Below are positions 1 through 8,582 of a DNA stretch of 64,000 bases, one piece after another. The notes below the pieces were generated by a model. It was not told the origin of the DNA. It was given only the letters and a program-made list of their open reading frames with translations, and did no database searches. The DNA lies in contig CAWFRG010000014.1 in assembly GCA_963818205.1 (NCBI GenBank), positions 124,001 to 188,000 of the forward strand, in the 5' to 3' direction. The stretch is from CAVVYV01 sp963818205. Lineage in GTDB: Bacteria; Actinomycetota; Thermoleophilia; Solirubrobacterales; 70-9. Made by a program: the position numbers and the translations under genes. The first letter of the stretch is position 1. Each line of letters starts with the position of its first letter.

Positions 1-1443
1 CTCGACGCCCGCCAGGAGCCGATCGGCAAGCTGACCGCGCAAATTGCGGAGGCGGGGGGGTCGCTGGTCTCCGTCGACCTGATCCCCGGAGCCGGTCCGG
101 AGGGCAAGCGGGTTCGGGAGTTCACGATCGACGCCCGCAGCCCCGAGCACTGGGAGCAGATCCTCCGCTCGATCGGCTCCACCCGCGGCGCCCGGGTGCT
201 CGGCTTCACCGACCGCACCTTCGAGATGCACAAGAAGGGGAAGATCGAGCAGCACAACAAGTACCCGCTGAAGACCCGCGACGACCTCTCGATGGCCTAC
301 ACCCCCGGGGTGGCGCGCGTCTGCGAATACATCGCCGAGGACCAGACAAAGGCGTTCGAGTTCACGATCAAGGCGAACACCGTCGCCGTCGTCTCCGATG
401 GCTCAGCCGTGCTCGGGCTCGGCGACATCGGCCCGGAGGCGGCGATGCCGGTAATGGAGGGCAAGGCGATGCTGTTCAAGGAGTTCGCAGACGTCGACGC
501 CTTCCCGATCTGCCTGGCGAGCAACGAGCCCGACGAGATCGTCGAGGCCGTGAAGCTGATGGCGCCTACCTTCGGCGGGATCAACCTCGAGGACATCTCC
601 GCGCCGCGCTGCTTCGAGATCGAGGACCGGCTGAAGGAGGAGCTCGACATCCCGGTCTTCCACGACGACCAGCACGGGACCGCGGTGGTGGTGATGGCGG
701 CGCTCTTCAACGCGCTGAAGATCGTCGACAAGCCGATCGAGAGCCTCCGGGTGATGATGCTCGGGCTCGGCGCCGCCGGCGTCGCGGTCACGAAGATGAT
801 GCACGCGAGCGGGATCACCGAGATCATCGGCTGCGACCGGCAGGGGGCGATCTCGACCGAGCGCTTCGACTACGCGGACAACTCGATGACCCCGATCAAG
901 CGCTGGTACGCCGAGAACTCGAACCCCGAGAAGCTCAGCGGCGGGCCGAACGAGGTGATCGAGGGCTGCGACCTCTTCATCGGCCTCTCGGGACCGGGCC
1001 TGATCGAGGCGAAGTCGCTGGAGAAGATGAACGACGACGCAATCGTCTTCGCGATGGCCAACCCGACGCCCGAGGTGATGCCCGAGGACGCCGAGCCGTT
1101 CGTGCGGATCATGGCCACCGGGCGCTCGGACTACCCGAACCAGATCAACAACGTCCTCTGCTTCCCCGGGATCTTCCGCGGCGCCCTCGACGCCGGCGCC
1201 CCCCGGATCACCGAGGAGATGAAGCTGGCGGCGGCGCGCGGGATCGCCGAGGTGGTCACCGAGGAGGACCTGGCCCCCGACTACATCATCCCCTCGGTCT
1301 TCAACCGCGACGTCGCCCCCACCGTCGCCAAGGCCGTGGTCGAGGAGGCGAGGAACGAGGGCATCGCCCGCTTCTCGACCGAGACCGGCACCTACGAGAT
1401 CGTCGACGGCGACGGCGCCTCCTCCGACGGCGCCGGCCGCTAG
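1..1443 (+). CDS. NAD(P)-dependent malic enzyme with N-terminal ACT domain (5' partial)
   Basis: Oxidative decarboxylation of malate to pyruvate in the cytosol, linking the TCA cycle to pyruvate. The frame is already open at base 1, so the true start lies outside the window. The first ~62 codons read as the end of an ACT-type regulatory domain (LVSVDLIPG, then REFTIDAR), joined to a malic enzyme core. The core shows SMAYTPGVARVC near window residue 95, the DGSAVLGLGDIGP segment near 134, HDDQHGTA near 220 and the LGLGAAGVAV nucleotide-binding turn near 253. An ACT domain suggests control by an amino acid or related ligand. The stop codon abuts a truncated HNH gene. Coenzyme preference cannot be read from the sequence. 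Confidence 0.9.
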   Translation, partial: LDARQEPIGKLTAQIAEAGGSLVSVDLIPGAGPEGKRVREFTIDARSPEHWEQILRSIGSTRGARVLGFTDRTFEMHKKGKIEQHNKYPLKTRDDLSMAYTPGVARVCEYIAEDQTKAFEFTIKANTVAVVSDGSAVLGLGDIGPEAAMPVMEGKAMLFKEFADVDAFPICLASNEPDEIVEAVKLMAPTFGGINLEDISAPRCFEIEDRLKEELDIPVFHDDQHGTAVVVMAALFNALKIVDKPIESLRVMMLGLGAAGVAVTKMMHASGITEIIGCDRQGAISTERFDYADNSMTPIKRWYAENSNPEKLSGGPNEVIEGCDLFIGLSGPGLIEAKSLEKMNDDAIVFAMANPTPEVMPEDAEPFVRIMATGRSDYPNQINNVLCFPGIFRGALDAGAPRITEEMKLAAARGIAEVVTEEDLAPDYIIPSVFNRDVAPTVAKAVVEEARNEGIARFSTETGTYEIVDGDGASSDGAGR

Positions 1444-1444
1444 G

Positions 1445-2591
1445 TTCCTGCGCGGAGTGGGTGGCCTGGCAGTGCGCGGTGACGCCGCGGGCGGCCCGCG
1501 AGCACATCCGGGTGGCGAGGTGCCTGGAGGAGCTGCCGCTGATACACGAGGAATTCGCCGCGTGGGCGACTCTCCTACTCGAAGGTCCGGGCCTTGACCA
1601 GGGTCGCCGAGCCGGACACCGAGGAGGATCTGATCGAGCTCGCCACCCACGCGACCGCCGCCCAGCTCGAGCGGGTCGTCCGCGGCCTTCGCCGGGTGAG
1701 CTCAGAAGAGGCCGACGAGCACCACGCGAATCGCTACCTGGTCTGCTGGTGGGAGGACGATGGCTCGCTCTCCGTTGCGAGGCCAGCTGCCGCCCGAGGA
1801 CGCCGCCCTCTTCCTCAAGGCCCTGGACGCCTCCCATGACCGGCTTCGCGAATCCGCGCCCCCACAAGGCAGCGGTTCCGCGGAACCGCCTCCACATCCG
1901 CGCCAGACCCACGCCGACGCCTTCGTTGCCATGGCCGAGACCTCGCTTTCTCGAGCTCGCGCCGGGCCAGAGGATCGATTCGATGCCAGCAACTACCAGG
2001 TGATGGTCCACGTCGACGCCTCAACCCTCTCCCACGACGCTCGCGGCCAGGTCCGGATCGCCGACGGTCCCGCCCTGGCGCCGGAGAGCGCGCGGCGGCT
2101 TGCCTGCGATTCCTCTCTTGTCCCGATCATCGAACGTGACGGGGCAGCGCCTCAGCGTCGGCCGCAAGACCAGGGCGGTGCCGCCCGCGGTGCGAAGAGC
2201 GGTCGAGGCACGCGACGGCGGCTGCCGCTTCCCGGGCTGCGAGCGCCGGCGCTTCCTCGACGCTCACCACATCCGGCACTGGGCGCACGGCGGCGAGACC
2301 AGCAAGGACAACCTGGTGATGCTCTGCCGCCATCACCATCGGTTGGTGCATGAGGGCGGGGTTTGGTTGAAGGGCGATGCGAACGAGCTGGTTCGCTTCC
2401 GGCTGCGCAACGGCGCCGACCTCGCGAGCGCTCCGCATCCCCCGCCCGGAAGCGTGTTCGCGCTCCGCGGCGTCAACGGGGACTCCGGGATCTCGATCGA
2501 CTCGGACACGTGCGTGAGCGGCACCGGCGAGCGGATGGATCTCGGCTACGCCGTCAGCGTTGTCGCCGATCGGCTCCCTCAACCCAGCTGA
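1445..2591 (+). pseudogene. DUF222/HNH endonuclease (13E12-like), 5'-truncated and frameshifted
   Basis: Homology begins abruptly at the malic enzyme stop with CAEWVAWQC, the middle of a DUF222 domain, so the usual N-terminal 60-80 residues are absent. The rest can be followed through three frame changes near 1563, 1775 and 2142. Each is repaired by removing one base (for example GTTGCGAGG to GTGCGAGG, and GGGG to GGG). The C-terminal HNH nuclease module is intact: CRFPGCERRRFLDAHHI and LCRHHHRLVHEGG carry the Cys/His and HNH residues. This family is abundant and mobile in actinobacteria; function is uncertain. The frameshifts look like sequence errors, but the missing N-terminus does not. 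Confidence 0.75.
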
Positions 2592-2619
2592 GACCGTCGA
2601 CCCGGCTGCGGGGCGCCCC

Positions 2620-3189
2620 CTAGCGGCTGATCTCGTAGCGGAGCTCGACCATGCCGCTGTCGAACCGAGTTGACCCGGTCAGCTGCATCGGGCCGCCCGG
2701 GAGGCGGTGGTCGAACAAGGGCTTGCCCTCGCCCAGGACGACGGGAACGACGGTGACCAGTACCTCGTCGAGGAGGCCTGCGTCGGCGAACTGCGAGGCG
2801 ACGTTGCCGCCTCCGACCACCCAGAGGTTCCGCTCGCCGGCTGCGGCGATCAGTTCGTCGTAGAGATCCTCGACCTTTGCGTCGGCGAACCGGACGTCAA
2901 CGGCTTCACCCTCGGGCACCGGGAGATTCCGGGTGGTGAGGACCCAGGTCGGTTTCCCCTCGTAGGGCCATCCTCTCCCTAGGTCGAGGACGAACTGGTA
3001 GGTCACCGATCCCATGATCAGCGCGCCGACGCCGTCGTAGTAGCGGTCGTAGGCGCCCTTGGTCGGCTCGGCGTCTCCCTCGAAGCTGCCCTCGTACTTC
3101 ATCAGCCAGTCGAGGGTGTCGTCGGACTCGGCGATGAAGCCGTCCAGCGAGGCCGCGCAGTAGTACTGGGTCTTCGTCAGACCCGCCAC
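2620..3189 (-). CDS. RibD C-terminal / dihydrofolate-reductase-like protein
   Basis: A 189-residue protein of the RibD_C family, whose members use NADPH to reduce pteridine- or pyrimidine-like substrates; the actual substrate here is unknown. Visible signs are YYCAASLDGFIA at the N-terminus, the ALIMGSVTYQFV segment, the glycine-rich LWVVGGGNVASQF and VVPVVLGEGKPLF towards the end. I chose the GTG at 3189. An ATG at 3213 is possible but leaves only 9 bp to the divergent epimerase start. It converges with the HNH remnant. Stand-alone members of this family are common in soil actinobacteria and are not tied to riboflavin genes. Confidence 0.8.
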   Translation of the reverse strand: MAGLTKTQYYCAASLDGFIAESDDTLDWLMKYEGSFEGDAEPTKGAYDRYYDGVGALIMGSVTYQFVLDLGRGWPYEGKPTWVLTTRNLPVPEGEAVDVRFADAKVEDLYDELIAAAGERNLWVVGGGNVASQFADAGLLDEVLVTVVPVVLGEGKPLFDHRLPGGPMQLTGSTRFDSGMVELRYEISR

Positions 3190-3222
3190 CCTACTTCGGC
3201 TTCCGCGTAGCATCACCGGCCT

Positions 3223-4131
3223 GTGCGGGTCCTGATCACAGGCGCGACGGGGCTGATCGGCTCGGCCCTCGCCGACGCGCTGCTGGCGCGCGGCGACGAG
3301 GTGGTTGGCCTCACCCGGGATCCTGCGAGAGCTAAACCGAAGAACCCCACCATTCGCTGGCACGCCTGGCAGCCGGCCACCGAGCGACCGCCGCCCGAGG
3401 CCTTCGAGCACCTCGACGCCGTCGTCAACCTGGTCGGCGAGGAGATCAACCAGCGCCTCACCGAGGCGAACAAGCGGCGGATCCGGGAGAGCCGCGTGAC
3501 CGCCAGCCGCAACCTGATCCAGGGGATCAAGGCCTTGGAGCGGCCACCCATGGTCTTCGTCGGGCAGTCGGCGGTCGGTTACTACGGCGACCGCGGGGCG
3601 GCGATCGTCGACGAGGAGTCGGAGCGAGGAGAAGGGTTCACCGCCCAGCTGCCCGTCGACTGGGAGGCGGCTGAGCGGGAGGCCGAGCAGCTGGGGCTGC
3701 GGCTGGTGATCTTCCGCACCGCCCCGATCCTGAGCAAGAACAGCGGCCTGATCAAGCAACTGAGGCTCCCCTTCAAGCTCGGCCTCGGCGGCCCGATCGC
3801 GGGCGGCGAGCAGTTCCTCTCCTGGATCCACCTCGACGACGAGGTCGCGCTGCTGCTCTGGGCGCTCGACAACGATCAGGTCTCCGGCGTGATCAACGCC
3901 AGCGCCCCGAACCCGGTCACCAACCGGGAGTTCTCGAAGGCCCTTGGCCGCGCTCTCCACCGGCCGGCGGTGATCCCGGTGCCGAAGCTGGCGGTGACCG
4001 CGATGCGGGGCGGCGAGCTGGCCGACGCCGTCGCGGGAGGCGCGAGGGTGATCCCCCGGCGGGCCCTCGACCTCGGCTTCGAGTTCCGCCACCCCGAGAT
4101 CGACGAAGCCCTGGAGAGCGCATTACGCTAG
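3223..4131 (+). CDS. TIGR01777 family NAD-dependent epimerase (YfcH-like)
   Basis: A 302-residue extended SDR. The Rossmann motif GATGLIGSAL starts at residue 7. VVNLVGE follows at ~70, then SAVGYYGDRG carrying the YYG catalytic area, and the C-terminal DUF1731-like block ends with the conserved LDLGFEFRHPEI. This matches the YfcH/SulA family, whose in vivo substrate is not known. The start is GTG, in a tight divergent arrangement with the reductase. It lies 5 bp before the ring-cleaving dioxygenase, so the two are probably cotranscribed. Confidence 0.85.
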   Translation: MRVLITGATGLIGSALADALLARGDEVVGLTRDPARAKPKNPTIRWHAWQPATERPPPEAFEHLDAVVNLVGEEINQRLTEANKRRIRESRVTASRNLIQGIKALERPPMVFVGQSAVGYYGDRGAAIVDEESERGEGFTAQLPVDWEAAEREAEQLGLRLVIFRTAPILSKNSGLIKQLRLPFKLGLGGPIAGGEQFLSWIHLDDEVALLLWALDNDQVSGVINASAPNPVTNREFSKALGRALHRPAVIPVPKLAVTAMRGGELADAVAGGARVIPRRALDLGFEFRHPEIDEALESALR

Positions 4132-4136
4132 AGGCG

Positions 4137-5051
4137 ATGAAGCTGAACGGCGTCCACCACATCACCGCGATCACGGCCGACGCCCAAAGCAACGTCGACT
4201 TCTACGTCGGGGTGCTCGGGCTGCGGCTGGTGAAGAAGACGGTCAACCAGGACGACCCGACCGTCTATCACCTCTTCTACGCCGACGAGAAGGGCGACCC
4301 GGGCTCCGACCTCACCTTCTTCGAGTACCCCGGAGCGCCCCCGGGCCGCGCGGGCGACGGGATGATCCACACGATCGGCTGGAGGGTGGGCTCCACCGAG
4401 GCGCTCGACTTCTGGGCCGGCAGGCTCGGCGATGCCCGGATCGAGACCGAGCGCGTCGACGAGGCCCTGCGCTTCACCGACCCCGAGGGCCTCGGTCACG
4501 AGCTGCGGCTCAACCGGGTCGACGACGAGCCGCTGACCGCGGACCATCCCGAGATTCCCGCCGAGCACGCGCTCCAGGGGTTCGATGGCGCCCGCGCCTA
4601 TTCGAGCAACCCCGAGGCGAGCCGCTCACTCTTCGAGGAGGCGCTCGGGTTCGAGCCGCAAGGGGATGGCTGGGAGGTGCGCGGCGAGAGCCGCGGCGGC
4701 CTCTACGCCTTCGACCCGCCGCCTGCCGAGCGCGGCATGCAGGCGGCTGGAACCGTTCATCACATCGCCTGGGCGTCGAAGATCGACGAGCACGAGGCCT
4801 GGCGCGAGAAGGTGCTCGCGGGCGGGGCGCAGCCGACCCCGGTGATCGACCGCTTCTACTTCCGCTCGATCTACTTCCGCGAGCCGAGCGGGGTCCTCTT
4901 CGAGATCGCCACCCTGGGACCCGGATTCACCGTCGACGAGCCGCTCGAGCACCTGGGCGAGAAGCTCTCGCTGCCGCCCGACTACGAGCACCTGCGTGAG
5001 CAGGTCGAGCCGCAGCTGAAGCCGATCTCGAATCCCCGGGTGCCCGCCTGA
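4137..5051 (+). CDS. Ring-cleaving dioxygenase of the glyoxalase fold (MhqO-like)
   Basis: A 304-residue vicinal-oxygen-chelate protein with two glyoxalase repeats (about 5-130 and 145-270). Candidate metal ligands are GVHHITAI (His) and TFFEYPG (Glu) in the first half, and VHHIAWAS (His) and LFEIATLGPGF (Glu) in the second. Bacillus MhqO and MhqA belong to this family and act on hydroquinones or catechols. The next gene is an MhqD-like hydrolase, the same pairing as in the Bacillus quinone-stress genes, so a role in aromatic or quinone detoxification is a reasonable inference. No MhqR-type regulator is visible nearby. Confidence 0.82.
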   Translation: MKLNGVHHITAITADAQSNVDFYVGVLGLRLVKKTVNQDDPTVYHLFYADEKGDPGSDLTFFEYPGAPPGRAGDGMIHTIGWRVGSTEALDFWAGRLGDARIETERVDEALRFTDPEGLGHELRLNRVDDEPLTADHPEIPAEHALQGFDGARAYSSNPEASRSLFEEALGFEPQGDGWEVRGESRGGLYAFDPPPAERGMQAAGTVHHIAWASKIDEHEAWREKVLAGGAQPTPVIDRFYFRSIYFREPSGVLFEIATLGPGFTVDEPLEHLGEKLSLPPDYEHLREQVEPQLKPISNPRVPA

Positions 5052-5092
5052 CGGCCGACTTTCCGTTCGGATCCGGCGCCGGGGCGCAGCGC

Positions 5093-5768
5093 GTGCCCGG
5101 CGATGAGCTGCCCCACCTGATCCGCGAGCCGGAGGGAGAGCCGGAGGGCGCCCTGGTGCTGCTCCACGGCCGCGCCACCGACGAGACCGACCTCTTTCCC
5201 CTTCTCGACGAGCTCGATCCCGAGCGAAAGCTGCTCGGGATCACCCCGGGCGCGCCGCTCACCGGGCTGCCGCCCGGAGGCCGCCACTGGTACGTGATCG
5301 AGCAGATCGGACAACCGGACGAGGAGAGCTTCGTCGCCAGCCTCGACGCAGGCATCCAACTTCATCGACGCGCAGCTCCGCGAGCGCGGAGGTGCCGCTG
5401 GGAGAAGACGGTGATCGGCGGCTTCAGCCAGGGGGGCGCCTGCGCCTACGCCGTCGCGCCTCGGTGATGGGCGCCCGCGGCCCGCCGGAATCCTCGGGAT
5501 GAGCAGCTTCATCCCGATGGTGCGGGGCTGGCGCCTGGGGCTGAACGCAAAGCGCGGCCTGCCCGTCTACATCACCCATGGCGCCTTCGACCCGATGATC
5601 CCGGTCGGCTTCGGGCGGCGGGCCCGCGACGTCCTCACCGAGGCAGGGCTCTACGTCACCTACCGGGAGAGCCGGATCCAGCACTCGATCGATCCTGAGC
5701 TGCTGCCGGAGATGAGCAGGTGGGTATCGTCCGTGGTCGCCGGCGAGTCTCAGTTCGGCCGGGCTTGA
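5093..5768 (+). CDS. Carboxylesterase/phospholipase-like hydrolase (MhqD-like), frameshifted
   Basis: An alpha/beta hydrolase of the carboxylesterase/phospholipase family. The nucleophile elbow GFSQGGA (Ser), the acid in THGAFDPMIPV (Asp) and a C-terminal His (RIQHSIDPE) are all present, but the frame changes several times between about 5350 and 5460. Removing single bases near 5350, 5390, 5402 and 5458 restores a continuous protein, for example through SNFIDAQLRERG and then VPLEKTVIGGF. Four indels in ~110 bases is the densest cluster in the window, so real decay is possible. The start is uncertain: GTG 5093 is used. It follows the MhqO-like gene by 41 bp. Confidence 0.65.
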
Positions 5769-5770
5769 AA

Positions 5771-5843
5771 CGGGTTGCTCCTCACCGATTAATCGGGTTG
5801 CTTCTTCGGAGCACCCTCGGATGATCGGAGCACCCTCGCATTA
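5771..5843. repeat. Palindromic interspersed repeat, family 1, copy A (complex)
   Basis: Between two convergent gene ends. It holds GGGTTGCT twice (5773, 5794) and CGGAGCACCCTCG twice (5807, 5826), which can pair as TGCTCC/GGAGCA. Related copies occur at 38540 and 55276. The position suggests a bidirectional terminator. Confidence 0.6.
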
Positions 5844-6768
5844 CGGCGGGCAGGGGGCATCGAGCGGCTGCGGCTGTGCGCCGCTCACCAGGTAGCGCTG
5901 GACCATGCAGACGGTGGAGTCGCCCTCGTCGGTGATCGAGTAGGGCCCGAGCACCGACTCGCGCCGCTCGCCCCCAATCACCCCGTCGCGAACCTCGCTG
6001 CGGAACTGGTCGCTGTTGGTGTTCGCGGCGCCGATCGCCTGGAGGGCGAAGGCCATCGCCTCGTAGCCATAGGCGGCGTAGGGGCCCGGCTCGCGATCGA
6101 AGCGGTCTTGGAACAACCCCATGAAGCGGCGGTCGGGCAGCCGGCTCGGGTCGAGCTCCGCTGCGACCGCGTGCTCGGCGCCGGGGCGGCCCTCGCCGAA
6201 GTCGACCACGACCTCCGCCCCGCCGAGCTCGCTCCCCCAGGCGGAGGCGGCGGCCGCGACCACGTCGTCGGCGGGGACGATCCGGCCGAAGGTCGGCGTG
6301 CCGGAGGGCTGGTAGCGGTCCGGGCTGTCTGCGATCCCCTCGACGGGGCGGGTCAGGTCGACGGCCCCGGCCGTCGGCGAGATCTGGACGATCCCCGCGT
6401 CGTTGGTGATCGGCACCGATGCGCGGGTGGGCTCCGAGTCGAGCTCGCCGATATAGGCGACCGCGCTCGAGTCCTGGGCGGCGCTGCGGGCGTTGGCGCC
6501 GACCGCGACCGGATCCCAGGCAGCGCCCTTGGCGTCGTCGAGAAAGCTCGCCTCGACCTCGAGAGTGCCGGCCTTTCCGCTGGCCTGGTCGAGCGCCAGG
6601 CGGGCGCCGTCGGCGGCGTCCCTGCCCTGCGGCGCCCGCGGCCCGGTCAGCGGCAAGGAGACATAGACCGTCACCGGGCCGTCGACGTCTCCGCCCTCGG
6701 TCGCGGCGCAGGCGCCCAGGGCGAGTGCCGCGAGCAAAACGGCCAGAGCGCTGAGAGCGCTCCGCCAT
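5841..6768 (-). CDS. Branched-chain amino-acid-type ABC substrate-binding lipoprotein
   Basis: A periplasmic-binding-protein fold of the Leu/Ile/Val (LivJ-like) type, about 300 residues. Visible signs are VTVYVSLPLTGP at the mature N-terminus, AYIGELDS, the central ITNDAGIVQISP and YAAYGYEAMAFALQAI near the end. A lipobox LALGAC precedes the mature protein. The in-frame start nearest the lipobox (TTG 6737) gives too short a signal peptide. Removing one G after the ATG at 6768 yields a normal one beginning MRSALSALAVLL, so a one-base error at the start is likely. No permease or ATPase genes are adjacent; it may be an orphan receptor. It follows pfk by a few bases. Confidence 0.75.
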
Positions 6769-6774
6769 GGGCCC

Positions 6775-7800
6775 CTAACCGAAGAACACCTCCGCCTCGC
6801 GGTAGAGCGATTCCGGGACCGTCTTCAGCTCCGCGGTTGCCTCCTTCAGCTCGACCAGCTCGATGTTGGTGCTGCGAAGAGAGGTCATCATCCCCCAGCG
6901 GCCATCGTGAGCGGCGTCGATCGCGTGGAGGCCGAAGCGGGTGGCCAGCACCCGGTCGAAGGCGGTCGGGGTACCGCCGCGCTGAACGTGTCCGAGCACC
7001 GTTGCCCGCGCCTCGTGCCCGGTGCGCTCCTCGATCTCGCCCTCGAGCCAGTGGGCGATTCCGCCGAGGCGGACATGGCCGAACTCGTCCCTGCCGGTCC
7101 CCTGCGTCTCCGGCATCCCCCCCTTGGGCTCGGCTCCCTCGGCGACGACGACGATCGGCGAGTACTGGCTCTCGAACCGCCGGACGATGTAGTCGCAGAC
7201 GCGGTCCAGGTCGAACTCGACCTCGGGGATCAGGATCACGTTCGCCCCGCCGGAGAGCCCCGCGTGGAAGGCGATCCAGCCGGCGTGCCGCCCCATCACC
7301 TCGCAGATCAGGGTCCGCTTGTGGCTCTCGGCGGTGGTGTGGAGGCGATCGATCGCCGCCATCGCGACGTTGACCGCGGTGTCGAACCCGAAGGTGTAAT
7401 CGGTGGCGCCGAGGTCATTGTCGATCGTCTTCGGCACTCCGACCACCTTGATCCCGTCCTCGTAGAGCTTGCTGGCGGCACCGAGCGTGTCCTCGCCCCC
7501 GATCGCGATCAGCCCGTCGACCTCGTCGGCCTTCAGGTTCTCGGCGATCCTTGCTGCCCCGCCATCCTCCTTGAGGGGATTGGTCCGCGATGAGCCGAGG
7601 ATCGTCCCGCCCCGCGGCAGGATCCCGCGAACCTCGGGTATTCCGAGCGGGCGGCCGTCACGCTCGAGCGGCCCCCGCCAGCCGTCCCGGTAGCCGACGA
7701 ACTCGTGCTCGTACTCGCCGACCCCCTTGCGGACGATCGCCCGGATCACGGCGTTGAGCCCGGGGCAATCGCCGCCACCGGTCAGCACCCCTATCCGCAT
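6775..7800 (-). CDS. 6-phosphofructokinase, group with PPi-type active-site residues
   Basis: A 341-residue phosphofructokinase: fructose 6-phosphate to fructose 1,6-bisphosphate in glycolysis. TGGGDCPGLNAVIR at the N-terminus, GGEDTLGAA near 102, VPKTIDNDLG near 125, MGRHAGWIA and the fructose-phosphate loop GHVQRGG are all present. Position 104 (E. coli numbering) is Asp in GGEDT and position 124 is Lys in PKTIDND. In this family Asp104 is the pyrophosphate-type residue, as in the Amycolatopsis PPi enzyme, while ATP-dependent actinobacterial enzymes have Gly there. I therefore predict pyrophosphate as phosphoryl donor, which would make the step reversible. The downstream lipoprotein gene starts 6 bp after the stop. 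Confidence 0.88.
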   Translation of the reverse strand: MRIGVLTGGGDCPGLNAVIRAIVRKGVGEYEHEFVGYRDGWRGPLERDGRPLGIPEVRGILPRGGTILGSSRTNPLKEDGGAARIAENLKADEVDGLIAIGGEDTLGAASKLYEDGIKVVGVPKTIDNDLGATDYTFGFDTAVNVAMAAIDRLHTTAESHKRTLICEVMGRHAGWIAFHAGLSGGANVILIPEVEFDLDRVCDYIVRRFESQYSPIVVVAEGAEPKGGMPETQGTGRDEFGHVRLGGIAHWLEGEIEERTGHEARATVLGHVQRGGTPTAFDRVLATRFGLHAIDAAHDGRWGMMTSLRSTNIELVELKEATAELKTVPESLYREAEVFFG

Positions 7801-7890
7801 GTCGAGCCGCTCCGCGTCAGTCGAAGCAGACTACTCAGGCACGCCCAGCGGCTGCACCGATTCCTTCCCTACGCGCGTGATTCGACAACT

Positions 7891-7912
7891 GCCGCTTTGC
7901 ATCGAAAGCGGC
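7891..7912. terminator. Perfect 8-bp hairpin in the pfk/rhodanese divergent gap
   Basis: GCCGCTTT and AAAGCGGC flank a 6-base loop. The gap 7801-8001 is divergent, so a terminator has no obvious client; an operator or a remnant is equally possible. Nothing else is recognised in this gap. Confidence 0.35.
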
Positions 7913-8001
7913 ACCCCGTCGAGGGATACTGCGTGGGCGATGTCGGAGGAGAACCGTCGCGACCCTCCCCCGATAAATTGACCGCAGTGGAGGGATCTCA
8001 C

Positions 8002-8292
8002 GTGGTGGCCCGACAGCTTGAGCCCGAGGCGGCGTGGAGCGCGGTCCAGCTCGGCTTCGCGGAGATTCTCGATCTGAGGACCGGGATCGAGCGTCGCCGC
8101 TACGGAGCCCCGCCTGGGGCGAGACCGGTCTCGCTCGCCAAGCACATCGCAAGTCCGGAGGGGCCCGGCGCCATCTACCTCTGCCAACACGCCATCCGCT
8201 CGAAGGCAACCTTGCGCCGAGGGGCGGCCGAGGTCGCGGGCGGCTTCGCCGCGTGGAAGATAGCTGGCCTTCCAGTCGAGGAGGTCGATTAG
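8002..8292 (+). CDS. Small rhodanese-like protein
   Basis: A 96-residue single-domain rhodanese candidate. The active-site loop reads CQHAIR, which keeps Cys and Arg at the C-x4-R spacing but lacks the usual Gly. AEILDLRT matches the early rhodanese strand and the C-terminal GGFAAWKIAGLPVEE is the typical ending. The GTG at 8002 is chosen because GGAGGG sits about 8 bases upstream. Rhodaneses carry sulfane sulfur; no partner is evident. The downstream 8293-8406 holds a direct repeat GCAAGCAGGAG (8371 and 8393) but no gene I can support. Confidence 0.65.
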   Translation: MVARQLEPEAAWSAVQLGFAEILDLRTGIERRRYGAPPGARPVSLAKHIASPEGPGAIYLCQHAIRSKATLRRGAAEVAGGFAAWKIAGLPVEEVD

Positions 8293-8406
8293 CGTGGGCT
8301 GCGGGAGTAGGCAGAAACAGCCGCGTTGGACAAGAAGCGGCGCTTCGCATGGAAAAGCGGTACTCCTACGGGCAAGCAGGAGCCCTGCGACGCAAGCAGG
8401 AGGGCG

Positions 8407-8571
8407 TTAGGGGCGGGTGACCCAGTCGATGATCGGCTTCGCGACCCGGAGGAAGGCGCCGGTGAACACCCCTCCGAGGAAGAGCAGAGCGCAGACCGGG
8501 CCCGGGACGCCGAATGCGTAGCCGATCACCATCACCGAGGCGCCGAGGACTGTGAACAGCAGCAGCTGCAT
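8407..8571 (-). CDS. Small membrane protein at the end of the trp cluster
   Basis: A 54-residue protein starting MQLLLFTVLGASVMVIGYAF, with two likely transmembrane helices (about 1-20 and 26-45) and a short cationic tail ending WVTRP. It starts 11 bp after the trpA stop, so it is probably the last gene of that transcript. It matches no family I recognise. Confidence 0.55.
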   Translation of the reverse strand: MQLLLFTVLGASVMVIGYAFGVPGPVCALLFLGGVFTGAFLRVAKPIIDWVTRP

Positions 8572-8582
8572 CGGCGCGGAAT

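Noticed and set aside
403..1650. Long minus-strand frames opposite the malic enzyme and many other genes
   Set aside because: Arg/Pro/Ala/Gly-rich shadow frames typical of high-GC DNA, lacking domains and starts with ribosome sites.
8326..8412. Short plus-strand frames and a GCAAGCAGGAG direct repeat after the rhodanese
   Set aside because: No ribosome site, no recognisable protein, and only two repeat units; not a CRISPR array.
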